This document shows, piece after piece, positions 21,700-33,917 of a stretch of DNA of 64,000 nt (position 1 is the first letter of the stretch; each line of letters begins with the position of its first letter). This DNA comes from Acheta domesticus (Eukaryota > Arthropoda > Insecta > Orthoptera > Gryllidae): NCBI GenBank assembly GCA_031308135.1, contig JAHLJT010009436.1, positions 142,622,303 to 142,686,302 of the forward strand, given 5' to 3'. Both the position numbers and the translations under genes were made by a program. The notes under the pieces are model-generated. The model did not search any database and was not told where the DNA came from. It was given only the letters and a program-made list of their open reading frames with translations.

Positions 21700-24535
21700 T
21701 TATGCTATGGTAGAAACGAACACATTGAGAAAGAAATACAAATTTAAACTCTTGCTAGTAGCAGGGTCTCTTAGCAAGGTTTGCAACGCAAAATACATTC
21801 TGCAAAGATAAAATTGCCTGCCATTGTTTCCTTTCGACAACTTGTCAGAATAACTATTGTGCAGGTATTCATAAAAAAATCCAACAGTTTAGGTACACTG
21901 AATGCATATCATTTGGATATAAATTCCAAAATGCGATGCATACCTAAAATTAAATTAAATTATGAGGAGGGGCGAAACATTTCCGTAGTAAAATAACTGT
22001 ATTAACGCACTCGAAAAAATAATTTTAATTCTCAAACTATCAGATCATGTCTATTTTAGTATTAGGATAATGATTTTAATGGATATACCCTGGCAACTTA
22101 TTTAGAGTTGTCGGATTGTTCAATAGTAACGTCACATAGAATTTCTAAAAGACAGGAAAAGCAAACAATCTCACAAATTTCTAGCATTTGCTGTTGTGTC
22201 ATGTAGTAGTTATAGGATACTTACAGGACAGTTTCTGTTGAGTACCGAAATGTGGCACAAAGGTGGCTTTTTACTATTAGTAGTTTTCGATCGGCTGGTC
22301 TGCACCTTTCTTTGTCCAGTTAAGACACGGTAGCATGAAAGCCACTATTTGCGCTCGGTCTGGGAAACTTTCGTCAGCATGAACACTTCACAGAGCAAAT
22401 AGCACTGGGTGCACTTCGAACAGACGCTTTGCGCAGGTGACGAAAGTCACGCACTGGCTCATGTGCGCTATCTGAAGAGGCGCTTGAATCTCGGGGGCGA
22501 TAAAGCGACACGCGACCGACTCATGAAAAGCCGAAGAGGGATCAAAGGAGCTGACAAGTCCGCTGTGGCTGTCACGTAAGTGTTCGAGATCCATAAATTA
22601 ACTGTTGGTGAATATTAATTGAAATATTTTTCATTTTCAAATTACATGTTGCATTACTCATACCTTGACACTGGATCTGTCATTTAAATATAACTAAAAA
22701 AAGTATTTGAAGGAAGAGATAATTAATTGAATTGTTAATAGGTAGAATTTATATATGATCCAATGAAGGAATGAATGTTAAATGAAAATAAAATATAATA
22801 ATTTATGAGATGAAAAACTTGTTTTGAAATCGTTTATTTTGGAATAACATTAAATGTTTGCTGGTGGTAGAAGAAAAAATGAATAAGTGACAAAGTTCCA
22901 ATTGTCATTTTTATTGCCAAAAGAAACTATTTTAATCCGCTTTCTTAAGACAGCAAAGCACATCACGTACTGAAGAGTTTGGAGACTGTCGCAAAGGGAA
23001 ATTACATGGAACAAGAAGGCGGATGGTGCAACGTATGATGTAATCTGTACCGTGCAACGTGATGCACTGAAAGTAACCTGGAAATCTTTGTGAGTAAGAA
23101 GCATGGAATCACTAACGTTTTTTATCAATTATTCTTTATTGTTTTGTTTGTTGTGAGTTAAGAAGTGATTGCCAAATATGATCATTGTGTTTTTATCTTG
23201 TCTGAAGATCTGATTATATTTTAATAAATCATGATATTTGGATAGAGTCCACCTGATTTGAAATACCTTGATTAAACAAACTTTCATTGAAATGTCCATT
23301 ATACAGCCTTTTCAGTTCGCAAGTCATTGGCGATTCTATTTAAGCACATGGCTCATCTCGATGATATTTGAAAAGTCTCTTAAGAAACGTTTGAAATCTA
23401 GTAATTAAATACAAACATTGTCAAAAAAGTACTAAGAAATATACTTCTTTCCACTAGACTGTAGAATGTTTGACTATAATGAATTAATCAACTCGCTCTT
23501 CTACTGTATGCTGAGCAACACAATTAAAGGAAAGAGAATACGGCAGAGATGATCTATAAACGTTCATTTCTCAAGTCATTATTTCCCAATTGAAACTATG
23601 TGAAGATGTTCTCTGGTCCGTCGGAAATAATTAAGAAACATTTTGTGCGATAGTAACCCAAGCGTTTTCTATAGAATTCTCACACGCATAAGTTTTGGAG
23701 ACTTCATTACAATGCGGAATATCATAAATATATGACGTCTAAATGTCAGGTCATAAAAAATGCTTTCCAAAACATTTTAAATAATCCACATGTCTAAGCC
23801 ACATAGGATAAATTCCTTGGGAAATAAATTCCTTGTTCTTTTCGGATGAGACAAGTGTTGTGTTAACATTAAAACATTTAAATTTTTACGTATTGCTCTT
23901 AAACACATCTTCCGAAAACAAAGGAGCTTTTCTCAGAGAATGTCATTTAATTCTACATCTTTAAGGATCCGCCAACTATGATATCCCTTGAAAAGATGCA
24001 AGTTGTCACTCACTCACTCTCTTATGCAGTCACACTGGAAGCAACTTGACGTGATGTAATTATACAACGAACTCTTAAGCGAATTTACTCCAAATATATC
24101 AGATCATCGTAATACTTTCATTCAGAAATTTTAAAAATTATTGTCAGGAATGTTACAAAATATCACAAAGTAAAAATTCCATGGTCTACAAGAATTATGA
24201 AGATATTATCATTTTCTCAAAACTTAGGGAATGGGGACATCTGCAAGAGGAGATATGCTTCTGAGATTAGCCAAGGGCTAAGGGATAACTTGCCTAGTCG
24301 GATCTGCTACTGATAATAAATGAAGATTGTGACATGTGTGGAAAATGAAATTGTAGAGCATTGGTGATACGAGCTAATTGTTATGAAATGTATGTTTACT
24401 TGAAATTTATTTAATTTATCAACTTAAATTTAAGTTAACATTTTTATAAATCAAAAATTTGAAAAGAATAAATATTCAAAACGTAAATCTCTTCCCATTA
24501 GCAATTTTGATTTTTTATTAATTGATAATTAATTT
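21700..24535. other. Mostly AT-rich sequence, no confident gene
   Basis: A less AT-rich segment at 22380-22580 has a minus-strand frame without a recognised domain. At 23066-22932 (minus) a 44-codon frame follows a TTTCAG acceptor-like site and ends just upstream of AATAAA, but its composition is not convincing. The rest shows no repeats or motifs that I can name. Confidence 0.45.
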
Positions 24536-24729
24536 AATGATTTTGTCACCAGCAATCTTTAACAAAAACTTCGCAGTCTGAAGTCTTCTGAAAACGCAAG
24601 CACGCTTTGCCCCACAATAATGCAAACAGGACCACTGCGTGCCAATGACGGTAAGGCACGAAACATTCACTGTCACCACTGTAACATGAATACCGGTGCC
24701 GAACTATAAGACTGCCAGAAGGCACACAC

Positions 24730-24996
24730 GTGTCGGTTGTTGTCACGCGCACTCGTCTCCAGGCGACCGTCTGTGCAGAGCGGGCGTTCCCCGGCGCCGG
24801 CGCAGGCATCGGGCGACTTACCGGCCGGCGGCGTAAGCGGTGGGCGATGGGCGATAGTGCGGCGGAGATCGCGCTCTCCACTCCCAACGACTCCCTCTTC
24901 AGCTGACTCCCGCTGCTGCTGCGACCGCGGCGGCACTCAGCGAGGTCTGCGCGCTACTGGCTCAGCGCGCCGCGGACCTCGGGGCTTCCTTGGCTC

Positions 24997-25037
<41 letters not shown>

Positions 25038-25180
25038 GACGTCAGCGCGCAGGTGGGAGGGCGACGCCCGGTGCCGGGTCCGGCCGCCACCGCCGCCGCC
25101 GTCGCAGGACGCCTTCCTCGAACTCTTTCACCACCCTCCCACCTGGCAACCAAGGCCCACCCCAGACCTCAACCTCTGCA
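24730..25180. other. GC-rich, CpG-rich patch with a CCG run
   Basis: A 12-13-unit (CCG)n run at about 24998-25035 sits inside a strongly CpG-rich block. Overlapping open frames on both strands (up to 165 codons) are rich in R, A, P and S as expected from composition. It could be a promoter island; no flanking exon is recognised. Confidence 0.65.
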
Positions 25181-25382
25181 GTTTACCCATGCGTTGCACC
25201 CAGCGCCAAATCCAAGATCGTAAAGCACCATTAGGATCGTAATGCACCATCGTGCGTGATCCGTAGCTGGATCGACTCCCTAAGCCTCTAGTTCTTAATC
25301 AGGTTTGTGAATTTACTATTAGCAAATTCACAAGCTACGGGGGTCTTGGTACAGTTTTTACATAACAAACGCAGTGCGCAGA

Positions 25383-25685
25383 AGGATCAATAGGACGAAG
25401 GGGGACAAATGAGGACAAGTGGGACAAAGCAGGGAAAGGACGACGAAGAGTAATTGGGGACAAATGGGACAATGAGGCCAAAATGGACAAAATGGAGAAA
25501 GGGGGAACAAATTAGACAATGATGAGACAAATAAGACAAAATGGGTCAAGGGGGCAAAACGGGACAAATGGGACGAAGGGGAAAACGGGACAAAAGGGGC
25601 AAATGGGACGTGGAGACAAAGGGACGAAATGGAACAAAAAGGATAAGGGGACAAAAGGGATAAGGGGGACAAAAGAGACATATTT
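25383..25685 (+). repeat. Purine-rich degenerate tandem array (GGGACAAA-type)
   Basis: About 300 bp made of variants of an 8-10-bp unit (GGGACAAAT, GGACAAAAT, GGGACGAA). The plus strand is almost all A and G with isolated C in GAC. The open minus-strand frame (25705-25358) is the repeat read as L/S/P/F-rich peptide and is not a gene. Confidence 0.85.
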
Positions 25686-25699
25686 ATCCAACGATTTAT

Positions 25700-26155
25700 G
25701 AACACTAGTAAAATCTAAAACCGCTAGAGAGTCCGCTACAATATGTTTAATGGCCTCTCGAGCATTTTAGCGGACGTTGCTATGCTCTTAAAGCATTGTT
25801 TAGATAGATGCTTGCTAAGGAGCTAACTGCATGTTTACCGACGTAAATAACAAAATAATGTTTTTCGTATCCTCACTTCAAAACCCGTATTTTACCGAGC
25901 ATTTATACGCCACAAAGGTGAGCTTGGGCGGCCTAGGCCAAGAATGAATTTTAGAAGACGATTGCCATGGCAACGTCCAAGTATCAAGAAAATGTACAAA
26001 TGAATTGACACACTGGCAAAGAATATTTATTATTTTTCGAATAAAGAATGTTTTTAATAGAATATTTGCTCCATAATGTTTGATGTTTGATGGTTTCACT
26101 GTCTAGGATTATTGTACAAATAAAGTAGTTATCTTATCCAATTAAAGTAGCTTTA
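25700..26155. other. AT-rich sequence, no gene
   Basis: No coding motif. A minus-strand frame at 26099-25878 is short and unrecognised. Confidence 0.5.
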
Positions 26156-26159
26156 TTTA

Positions 26160-26352
26160 TAAAACTGTAATACCTTTTCAAATGGATATGCCAGCGTAGT
26201 TGTTCCATTAACCACAGTTACATGTTTCCCTCTTCTCCACTTTAAAAAGAGTTCATACTCTCTTTTGTATGAATCCTTTGATTTTGAGGAAGTATATTCT
26301 CAGTAGCAGCTTCAGCTTCCTCAATTATAATCTCTGGAATATCGCACTCCAT
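26160..26352 (-). pseudogene. Crypton-like / tyrosine-recombinase-associated N-terminal relic
   Basis: From ATG at 26352 the minus strand reads IIIEEAEAATENILPQN, then after a frameshift YKREYELFLKWRRGKHVTVV and TTTLAY. The layout (E/A-rich helix, ENxLP, then YxxxYxxFxxW and a short strand before a V/LLAYF-like block) is that of the core-binding N-terminus of Crypton-derived tyrosine recombinases found in many animal genomes. The catalytic domain is not visible. The match is from pattern memory over about 60 residues, so family assignment is tentative. Confidence 0.4.
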
Positions 26353-26550
26353 GCTTACGAAACAAATCGCCAAAACCAGCCACACATTGTACTTGCTTTA
26401 AAAATTTTGACAGCACTGACAACTTCAGAGGCGAGAATGTAGAAGAAAATTTGAATCTACAGGACGAAACAGCATGGTATAAATGAGATCTCTGTAAAAA
26501 GTAAAACTTAAAATTGGGAGGTGAGTATACGAAAAATAGTTGTAAGCACT

Positions 26551-26663
26551 TCGGTCAAAACTGAATGATTTTGGACTATAGTCCAAACCTGTAGGTTAGT
26601 TTATCAACCTCAGCTCCGTGTCGGTTGGTAAACACCTCACCCAAAATCATTCATTTTTCGGTC
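26551..26663. repeat. Long imperfect hairpin with a 12-bp palindrome in one arm
   Basis: CAAAACTGAATGATTTTGG (left) pairs with CCAAAATCATTCATTTTTCG (right). An inner pair, GTTTATCAACC with GGTTGGTAAAC, encloses a 13-nt loop. The left arm also contains the perfect palindrome GGACTATAGTCC (26573-26584), so the transcript would fold as a three-way junction. It could be a foldback MITE remnant or a structured RNA. Confidence 0.6.
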
Positions 26664-26669
26664 TTGATA

Positions 26670-27340
26670 CATATATAAAACAATTAATTTGAACATTGAA
26701 TCAAAATCATTCCGGCGGGAAATTATTGAAAAATGAAGAATACAAATTATAAAACTGTTGTAACCAGCATGCTGGAAAATTTAAAAAACGTCAGGATATT
26801 TGATGTGTCTTAACTTTTTTACAAAGTCATCTTGATATTGTCCACGTAGGTTGGGTGATGTGTGAGAACATCGTGAACGTTTTCATCAATATATGAAAGG
26901 GATGCAAGCATTTTTTGATAAATCTTGAAGCATTTTTTACTTTTCATCCATATAGCATGTTTCTCTAATTTTCTCCTTTATAACTAAGTCACATTCAGAT
27001 GAAACTACGGGTGATGGAAAAACAGGTCGATTTTGTATTATGTAACAAAATACCATATAAATTATATACACAGGTTAAAAATTTGGAAGTTACGTTTGGT
27101 TGGCCTGTGAATCCCTTATTTTCCTCTATTCCTTGAGACCGATGTCGAAGCCACATGCAGCCACATCCTTTGTCCTCTTCCGGTACCTGTGTTGCCACTC
27201 TCTTGTAACGAGAACTTGCGTGACATGAGTCGGCGTCCAATTCCCGCTCTTCTTCTCTTGCTTAACATTTCAAAACAAACAAACGTAAACAACGATCCTT
27301 GGACGAATTCTAAGTCGAGCAATATATTAAAAGATTTTTA
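26670..27340. other. Non-repetitive sequence, no confident gene
   Basis: Minus-strand frames (27322-27116 and 27240-26995) overlap in different registers; neither has a recognised domain. Confidence 0.45.
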
Positions 27341-27347
27341 ACTTTTT

Positions 27348-28620
27348 ACTTTTCCGTATACGTACGTATATACGGAGTATATACATAAGATAGGGAAAGT
27401 TATGGAATGCTTCGGAAAACCGTTTTCGAGATTTCAATGGAAATATACGTTTTGAAGTCCCCTGATGCCGAAAAAGTGGTTCTTTTCAAAACGTCTGTTC
27501 GTCCGTCTGTCGGTCTGTTTCTGTCAGTCAGTCTGTGAACAACCGTAGCGACGAAACCATAAGTACGATTTCTTCCAAAATGAATATTCCGCAGCCGATC
27601 TGGTTCCACTCGAGGCGCCGCGATTTTGAAAAATATTTTTCAAAATTTGGGGGTACGTTACATGAAGCCCCCCTGAAATTTTCAAAATTTTCTCAAAAAC
27701 TGCTCCAAATTTTTTCTTTAAACTTTTGGTAAGGATAGTGCCTAATATACTCTAAGAGAAGGCGTAAACGCCATATTGCTCTATTGTTTTTTCAAAAATT
27801 ACAAAAATGTAATTCTTTTGGCTGGTCTCCCACTTCGTTAATTTTTACTTTAGCGGCGATTTGTTCACATTATTAAATTTATGAGTACATGTGCTTTAAT
27901 TAATATCAAGTCAAGTTTCTCGAGGACTCAACCATTTTTTGTGAAAACTAGCTCAAAATTCCGCATTTTCAGAAACACTCAAAAGCCATTTTCTCATAAA
28001 TGGCTCCAAATTGTTTTCTGAAACTTTTCGAACGGATAGTACTAATTGCACTCTTTAATATGACGTAAAGTTCATTTTGAGATTTTTTTTCAAAAATTAC
28101 ACAAATGTAATTTTTTAATGATCTCTCACATCTTTATTATGCACATTAGCAGCAATTTGTAAACATTATTATGTTTGTTAGTATAAGTGCTTTAAATAAT
28201 GTTTAGTGTTTTAAATGAAGTTTTTTGAAAACTCAAAACTTTTCTGTGAAAAAGAGCTTAAAATTTCGTATTTTTAGAGGCACTCAAATGCCATTTTCTT
28301 ACAAATAGCTTCAAATTTTTAAAAGAAAATTGTCATTTAGGACGAGTTTTTTGTTTTTAATATTCTAAAATTAATATTTTCGTTCTACCATAGGAAACAG
28401 AAAAATTAAGAAAATTTTTTAAAAAAATGTACTGTGGGCGGCGATAGATGGCAGCTAGCAAGAGTATGTGGCAATTTCCAATGGCATGCCCAAACCCAAA
28501 TAAAAAATAAAAGTTAATACGGGAAAGTCTGTGCCATTCTGTAGCAACACTAGTATCTAAATGAAATGTGTTAATCAAAACATCTTCAAATAAGGTCATG
28601 TCCGATTTTTCAAAAACGTG
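27348..28620 (-). mobile_element. Hairpin-ended repeat family A, most complete copy
   Basis: Begins with the self-complementary terminus ACTTTTCC...GGGAAAGT (27348-27400), then GTCCGTCTGTCGGTCTG, GGGGGTACGTTACATGAAGC, and in reverse order the blocks of the 14.8-15.85 kb copy, ending with CGGGAAAGTCTGTGCCATTC and flanking sequence. About 1.25 kb, no coding capacity. It links the hairpin end to the family A body, showing that the plus-orientation copies have lost this end. Confidence 0.8.
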
Positions 28621-28739
28621 CATATTTTTTGGGAAATTTTGTATCAAACATAGACAATTTTTATTTCCTTTAAACAATTTTTTCTTCAAAACTGCACAAT
28701 ATTTTTTAATAAATTAGAGGCTTAGGTAGAATAAAGGTA

Positions 28740-29165
28740 GCTTAAGAGAATGGCGCAGGTCTCATGATCGTTAAAATGCCTGATTTTGCGAAAATTTTAA
28801 TAGGTTAAAAAATGTTTGGCGTGTTCCTAAAATTACAATTGTAAAGATACATTTTTTTCTTAATGGAATGTGTTCATAAAAACAGACCTTCAAATAAGTT
28901 CATGTTGAATTTTTTGAAAATGTGAGTATTTTTTGTGTAATTTTGCAACAAACAATAGCCCGCTCTGAATTAACTGCGCTTCGTCTTCCGCGTCTTCCTA
29001 CAACTACAACTCTGAAGATACATTTTTCTTAATGAAATGTGTTTATTAGAAATATATCTTCAAATTAGGTGAAGTTCAATTTTTTGTGACTGTGAGTATG
29101 GCGACATATTTGACAACTAAAATAATCGCCCGCTCTGAATTTACTGCGCTTCATGAACAGTAATT
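28740..29165 (-). mobile_element. Family A fragment with internal direct repeats
   Basis: The motif TCTTCCTACAACTACAACT (reverse of AGTTGTAGTTGTAGGAAGA) and an AAGATACATTTTTCTTAATG block each occur twice about 175 bp apart, with a GCCCGCTCTGAATT(A/T)ACTGCGCTTC segment also duplicated. It is a piece of the internally repetitive part of family A. Confidence 0.65.
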
Positions 29166-29513
29166 TCAGATAGTTGGATGTTTCAAATAGTTAAAATATG
29201 CACATTATTTCATATTTTTTGTTCGTTTCTTGCACTAGACCTTTCGTTATACATTTACATATTAATATTTTTGAAATTATTTAAAAAACCTATTTGAAAT
29301 ATATGAAATAAAAACTGCTAGCTTTCACGTAATGTCAAATTGGAATACAACAATGACTCGACAACAATAACTTGGGAGCTAATTTTTGTGAATTACGTCT
29401 CATTGTTGGGACCTGACTTACCTGTATGAAAAGCAGTTATAATTGTCAAATTTTCTGTTATTTACTTGAAAATTTTTAGTTTTTGCCCCAAATGTTGTAT
29501 GATTTGTAATGAG

Positions 29514-30413
29514 CTGGGTTGGGCAGAATTTAAATACTTGTACTAATTTAAATACTTTTGTATTTGAAAAACTGTATTTTAGAGTTTTTTGTAAATGTAT
29601 ATTAGAGATTTTTTAAATACAAAAAGTAGGTGTATTTAAAAAACCAATTACTGAAATGTTTGAAATACAGATGAAGAAGAACGTAAAATAGTTTGATTGA
29701 TTTGATTTATTTAGCGAAAAACAATGAAAACTGTATGTGACATTTGGGGAAGAAGATTATTTTCGCACATTTTAAGTTCCAGAATCTCTTCCCAATATTT
29801 TAACTATAAATACGATAGTTGAAAGATGAATAAAATATAAAAAACAATTAATAATAAAATTGAAAAAAGTGCGAGATTAACAACATTTGAAAAACTATAT
29901 ATTTTTAAAACTAGTTATAGAAAACATACTTACCACGGTAAACGAACTGCATATGTGATTTTTCTGCATTGCTAACCAAATAGTAACTCATCCTCAGCTC
30001 TACTCCTACCGCTAAAAGCAAAATGAGTGCTCAACAAAACGTGCGCGTAATGAAGCTACATTAACGTACAGAAGCAAAACAAGGGGCCATATCAGCATTT
30101 GCTCAGTGGATCAGGGGAACTGGACAAAAACCTGATCGAAATGTGGGTCATTGACCCGGAAGCTGAAAATACGATAGTTGAATAGTTTCTTTTGTTTGAT
30201 TCCGCTAGGGAATGCACCTCACTGAAACAAACATAAAAGCTCCTTTCATCTATTGAATTTGGATTCTCTTCATTTTTAAATGATAAATCCAATTAATGAA
30301 AAATGCCGAGAGGCGTGCCACTGCCACCAGTAGCAGACCTTGACACCACTGACTTAAAAACTAAATTTAAAGTACTTTTCTCAATCCTGGTAACCCTGCC
30401 AACCCTGAGTTTT
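29514..30413. mobile_element. Possible hAT-like non-autonomous element
   Basis: CTGGGTTGGGCAG at 29514 and the reverse complement of CAGGGTTGGCAG ending near 30413 form a 12-13-bp imperfect inverted pair of hAT type (CAGGGxTGGGCA). Next to the left end is an AAATAC-rich tract common in insect hAT ends. No clear 8-bp target duplication was found, and 30100-30190 contains a family A-like phrase, so the boundaries may be wrong. Confidence 0.3.
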
Positions 30414-30599
30414 ACAAAAGATGATGACTGAGATGTGTTAATTCGGAGATCAAAGGACGTTTACAACAATAGCGCCAATTCCACTTTCGGCTAACTTTCT
30501 GTATTTTTGAACATTGCAAAAATACAATATTGATATAATTTTTTCTCTTAATAAAATATATTCAAAAAATTAAATCTTTAAAGATGGTCATTCATTAAA

Positions 30600-32150
30600 T
30601 TTATCAAACGAGATAAGCCTAATTAAAAGTGCGAATAAAGAAAACGGGCTGGAAGTGAAGGACACAGAGATCTGAGTGAACAACTTCCTGAGACGTTTCC
30701 GCGCGATTTATGTAAATATTCCTGAGATGGAGTCACGGTAGGCGCTTTGACGTCCAGGAAGGAGAGAAAAGCGCTCCATCAAGGACACCTCTGGGCGTAG
30801 AACGCAGTCGTCTGGGAGAGAAAGATTTTTAAAGGCTCCGAACCACATTTTAGTATCAAGCAAAAAGAAATGGCAAAAAGCGAAAGTAATCTCTCTTTAT
30901 AAGAAAGGTAACAGAGGAGACCCAGACAATTACAGAGGAATAATTTTATTGGATACGACATACAAGATCTATGCGAGAATATAAATTAAAGATTAAAAAT
31001 AATAGAACTAAGAAAATATGAGAAGAACAAATGGGATATCGAAAAGGCAGATTGACGGCAGCTGCCATTTTCACATTAAAAAGAATAATAGAAGAAAGAC
31101 GTGAACACAACTGTGAAACACACCTAACATTCGTGGACATAGTAAAAGCTTTTGATAATCTCAATAGAAACCTATCGAGATGGAAATATAATGGAAAGAA
31201 GGGGGTATCCAAAACTCTTGATAGAGGTGATAATAGGACTATATGAAGCAACAAGCATTAAGCTGGTTATAAAAGGTAAATTGACAGAAGAGATTCCCGC
31301 CAACAAAGGTGTAAGACAGAGCTGTTGCATATCACCGACACTTTTTAATATATATACGGACGACATGTTTAGAACATGGAGATTGAATATAGATCGAGGG
31401 ATCTATTTTAGAAAAATATTCTTAAATTCTATTTTATATGCAGATGACAAAGTGATAATACAGGACACTGAAGATAAAACGCAAATGGCAATAATATAGA
31501 CTAAATCAAACTGCAATAGAATATGGTTTTAAAACATCTCCAGAAAAACCTAAAACTATGGCGTATGAAGGAAAATACACAGTGAGAACAAAGATTGTGA
31601 TAGATGGAAAAAGTAAAGAATAGGTAAAATATTTCAAATATTTAGGTTGCCACATCTCGTTTGAAAGAGATGTATATTTCGAGAAAAGATTAAATAAATG
31701 TAGAAATATCTGTGGCGCGATACACAGACATCTAAAAAGTAAAACAAGAATAGAAACAAGAATAAAATTCTTCAACACAGTAGCTGTGCTAGTGTTAATG
31801 TATGGAGATGAAGCAAGAGTAACAACAAAAAAAGATAACTCTCAAATGCAGGCAGCTGAAATGAAATTTTCGAGAAGCACTCTAGGTTATAACATCCTAG
31901 ATAAAAAGAAAAACACAGAGATAAGAAATAAACTTGGAGGTCGAACAACTGCTGGAGAAACTGGAAAGAAATCAGAAAAGATGGTATGAACATCTTATAC
32001 AAATGCCCGATAGCAGACTACCAGCAATCGCAGTAGGCTACAGATGCAGAGGAAGAAAAGATGTAGGAAGGCCCAGAAGGAAGTGGACACCGGAACAGGT
32101 TCTTGAACCTAATCCTTGAAGTGCAGAAGAAGAAGAAAAAGACAAAAAGA
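30600..32150 (+). mobile_element. LINE with reverse transcriptase (pseudogene), 5' truncated
   Basis: About 30870-30985 reads WQKAKVISLYKKGN...NYRGIILL, the first RT blocks. 31031-31246 gives GYRKGRLTAAAIFTLK and FVDIVKAFD (motif A). After a frameshift, 31152-31499 gives IPANKGVRQSCCISPTLFN and LNSILYADDKVII, the catalytic YADD. Beyond a stop at 31497 the C-terminal region continues (VKYFKYLGCHISFE, MYGDEARV) to GRKDVGRPRRKW near 32090, followed by a GAAGAAG-rich end. At least three stops and two frameshifts. This insect RVT_1 LINE type is distinct from the two other LINEs in the window. Confidence 0.85.
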
Positions 32151-32159
32151 AATTGGGTG

Positions 32160-33915
32160 GTACTCTATTCTCTTCACGTTCATGTAAGCGTTAAGCAACA
32201 GCCAATTATAATTAAAGCAATTAAATGTAACTTGAAGCAAGTTCTCACTTTCGACCACTTCAAACATCTGCCTAATTTGTAATCGGCAAAGTTGTTCAAA
32301 TCGCTTATTATATTTGTTTTTTTCTGCCTTAATATTTTTCAGTCACTTGTTCTCTGCGAAGTTTATAGAAACTACTATTTTCTTTCGCCTCTGGGATTTG
32401 GGTTGTTCTGATTCAAAAACTGACGGATCGTATCGGAACAAAATGTCAGTTTATTTAGAAAAGATAAAACCTCTCTTTTAAAATGAGCACATTTACATGC
32501 AAAGTATAAGAAAATTATAATATATCAGTATAACAATTCAAATTTGAGAAAACAAAATGTGAATGAAAGCACACCTACAAAAAAGGATTAAAAACAACTA
32601 TTTTTTATATTACTTTACTTCAGGGAAGTCTAAAAACTCGTTAAACTCGGTGCTCATGCTACGCTTGGGTGACACATAGAGATGAAGGAGGTTTGTTTCT
32701 AACCTTAAACTGCAAAGTAGGGGATTTCTAATATTTAACAAGGAATGCAGAACGGGAAAATTAGACCGTGCTTCATAGCTATTTTTGTCTCAATGACGGC
32801 ACCTTAACTTCTCCGTGAGGGTTAGCACCCTTCCTGAGTTCTCGGAAGAAGTAGTTTGGGGCGACAGGCGCCTACGTGCCAGCGACGCAGGGTGACTCAC
32901 AGATGCGTAACATTGACGGACACAAACGGACGATGGAGAAAATCTCCCCGAAAGCTAGTAGAAAGGGTGAAAACATGAAACGAGTTATTTTTATAGAGAC
33001 CACGACAATTCTAAATGAGTGTTTTGACGCTGCCATGATGTAAACAAGAGGATAGAGTGTATGTGGATTCAGTGCCGCGGTGCGAGGTAATTCCCCTATT
33101 GTATTCCAAAGTCAGGTATCCCTATTACCTACTTCTCAGTTAAAACCCTTTCAAGTTTGGCCTCCACAGAAAGAGTAGTGCAAATGCATTCAGACCGATG
33201 ATACACCAAAAGGGGGAAACTAGGAAAAGGAGGAAAAAGGAGGTATTTGGTCAGGCTATATTCAGCGTCGGAGTAACGCAAATTCAATTTTTCTTGCACC
33301 AGGTGGGAGAAAAATTTCCAAAAATCGGATTTTTTCATAAGAGTTTTGATAACTGAGCGGGATAAACAGATTCTGTAAACTCGAGGTTCAGTAAGTTTTT
33401 GTTTCTACAATATTCAAAATAGGAATTTCTAACGAGGAAGAGTTGTAGGCAAATACTTTTTCGATTGTCGAGGAAACAGTAGGTGGAAAACTAAACGGGA
33501 TGCAATCGGGCTCTTTCCTCGCGAAAACGGAAAAACATCCGGGATGCAATCGGGCTGTTCCTTTTTGTAGAAGGCATGATTCTTAGGAAAAGTTGGTTGC
33601 GCAATGCAATAGGGATATGTCCGCGTTGCAAATATTGCGTTCTGGATTTCTCGCCCGTGCGTATGAGTCTAGAATATGCTCCGTGAAATACTCCTAATTA
33701 ATGGTTTTGTAAGTTGCCAACCAGGTAGCAAAACAGTCTAGTAATGAAATGTATAAATATTGAGACCTCCGATACCGCACTTCTTTTATTATATAAATTT
33801 TATTAATATTAAAATTCACTTAAACTGCCCCGTCTCCAGCTCTTTAATCTAATGAATTATTTCTATACGGAAAATGCTTATCATATAGTTCTTAGAAAAA
33901 ATATATAATCGTAGG
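32160..33915. other. Non-coding sequence, no gene recognised
   Basis: GGGATGCAATCGGGCT occurs twice (about 33498 and 33541), the only local repeat noted. A minus-strand frame at 33338-33129 has no known motif. Confidence 0.5.
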
Positions 33916-33917
33916 TC

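Noticed and set aside
22932..23066. 44-codon minus-strand frame after TTTCAG and before AATAAA
   Set aside because: Length is within chance expectation and residue composition is not convincing.
24546..25234. GC-rich frames of 87-165 codons
   Set aside because: Overlap on both strands, dominated by R/A/P/S as expected from CpG-rich DNA and a CCG run.
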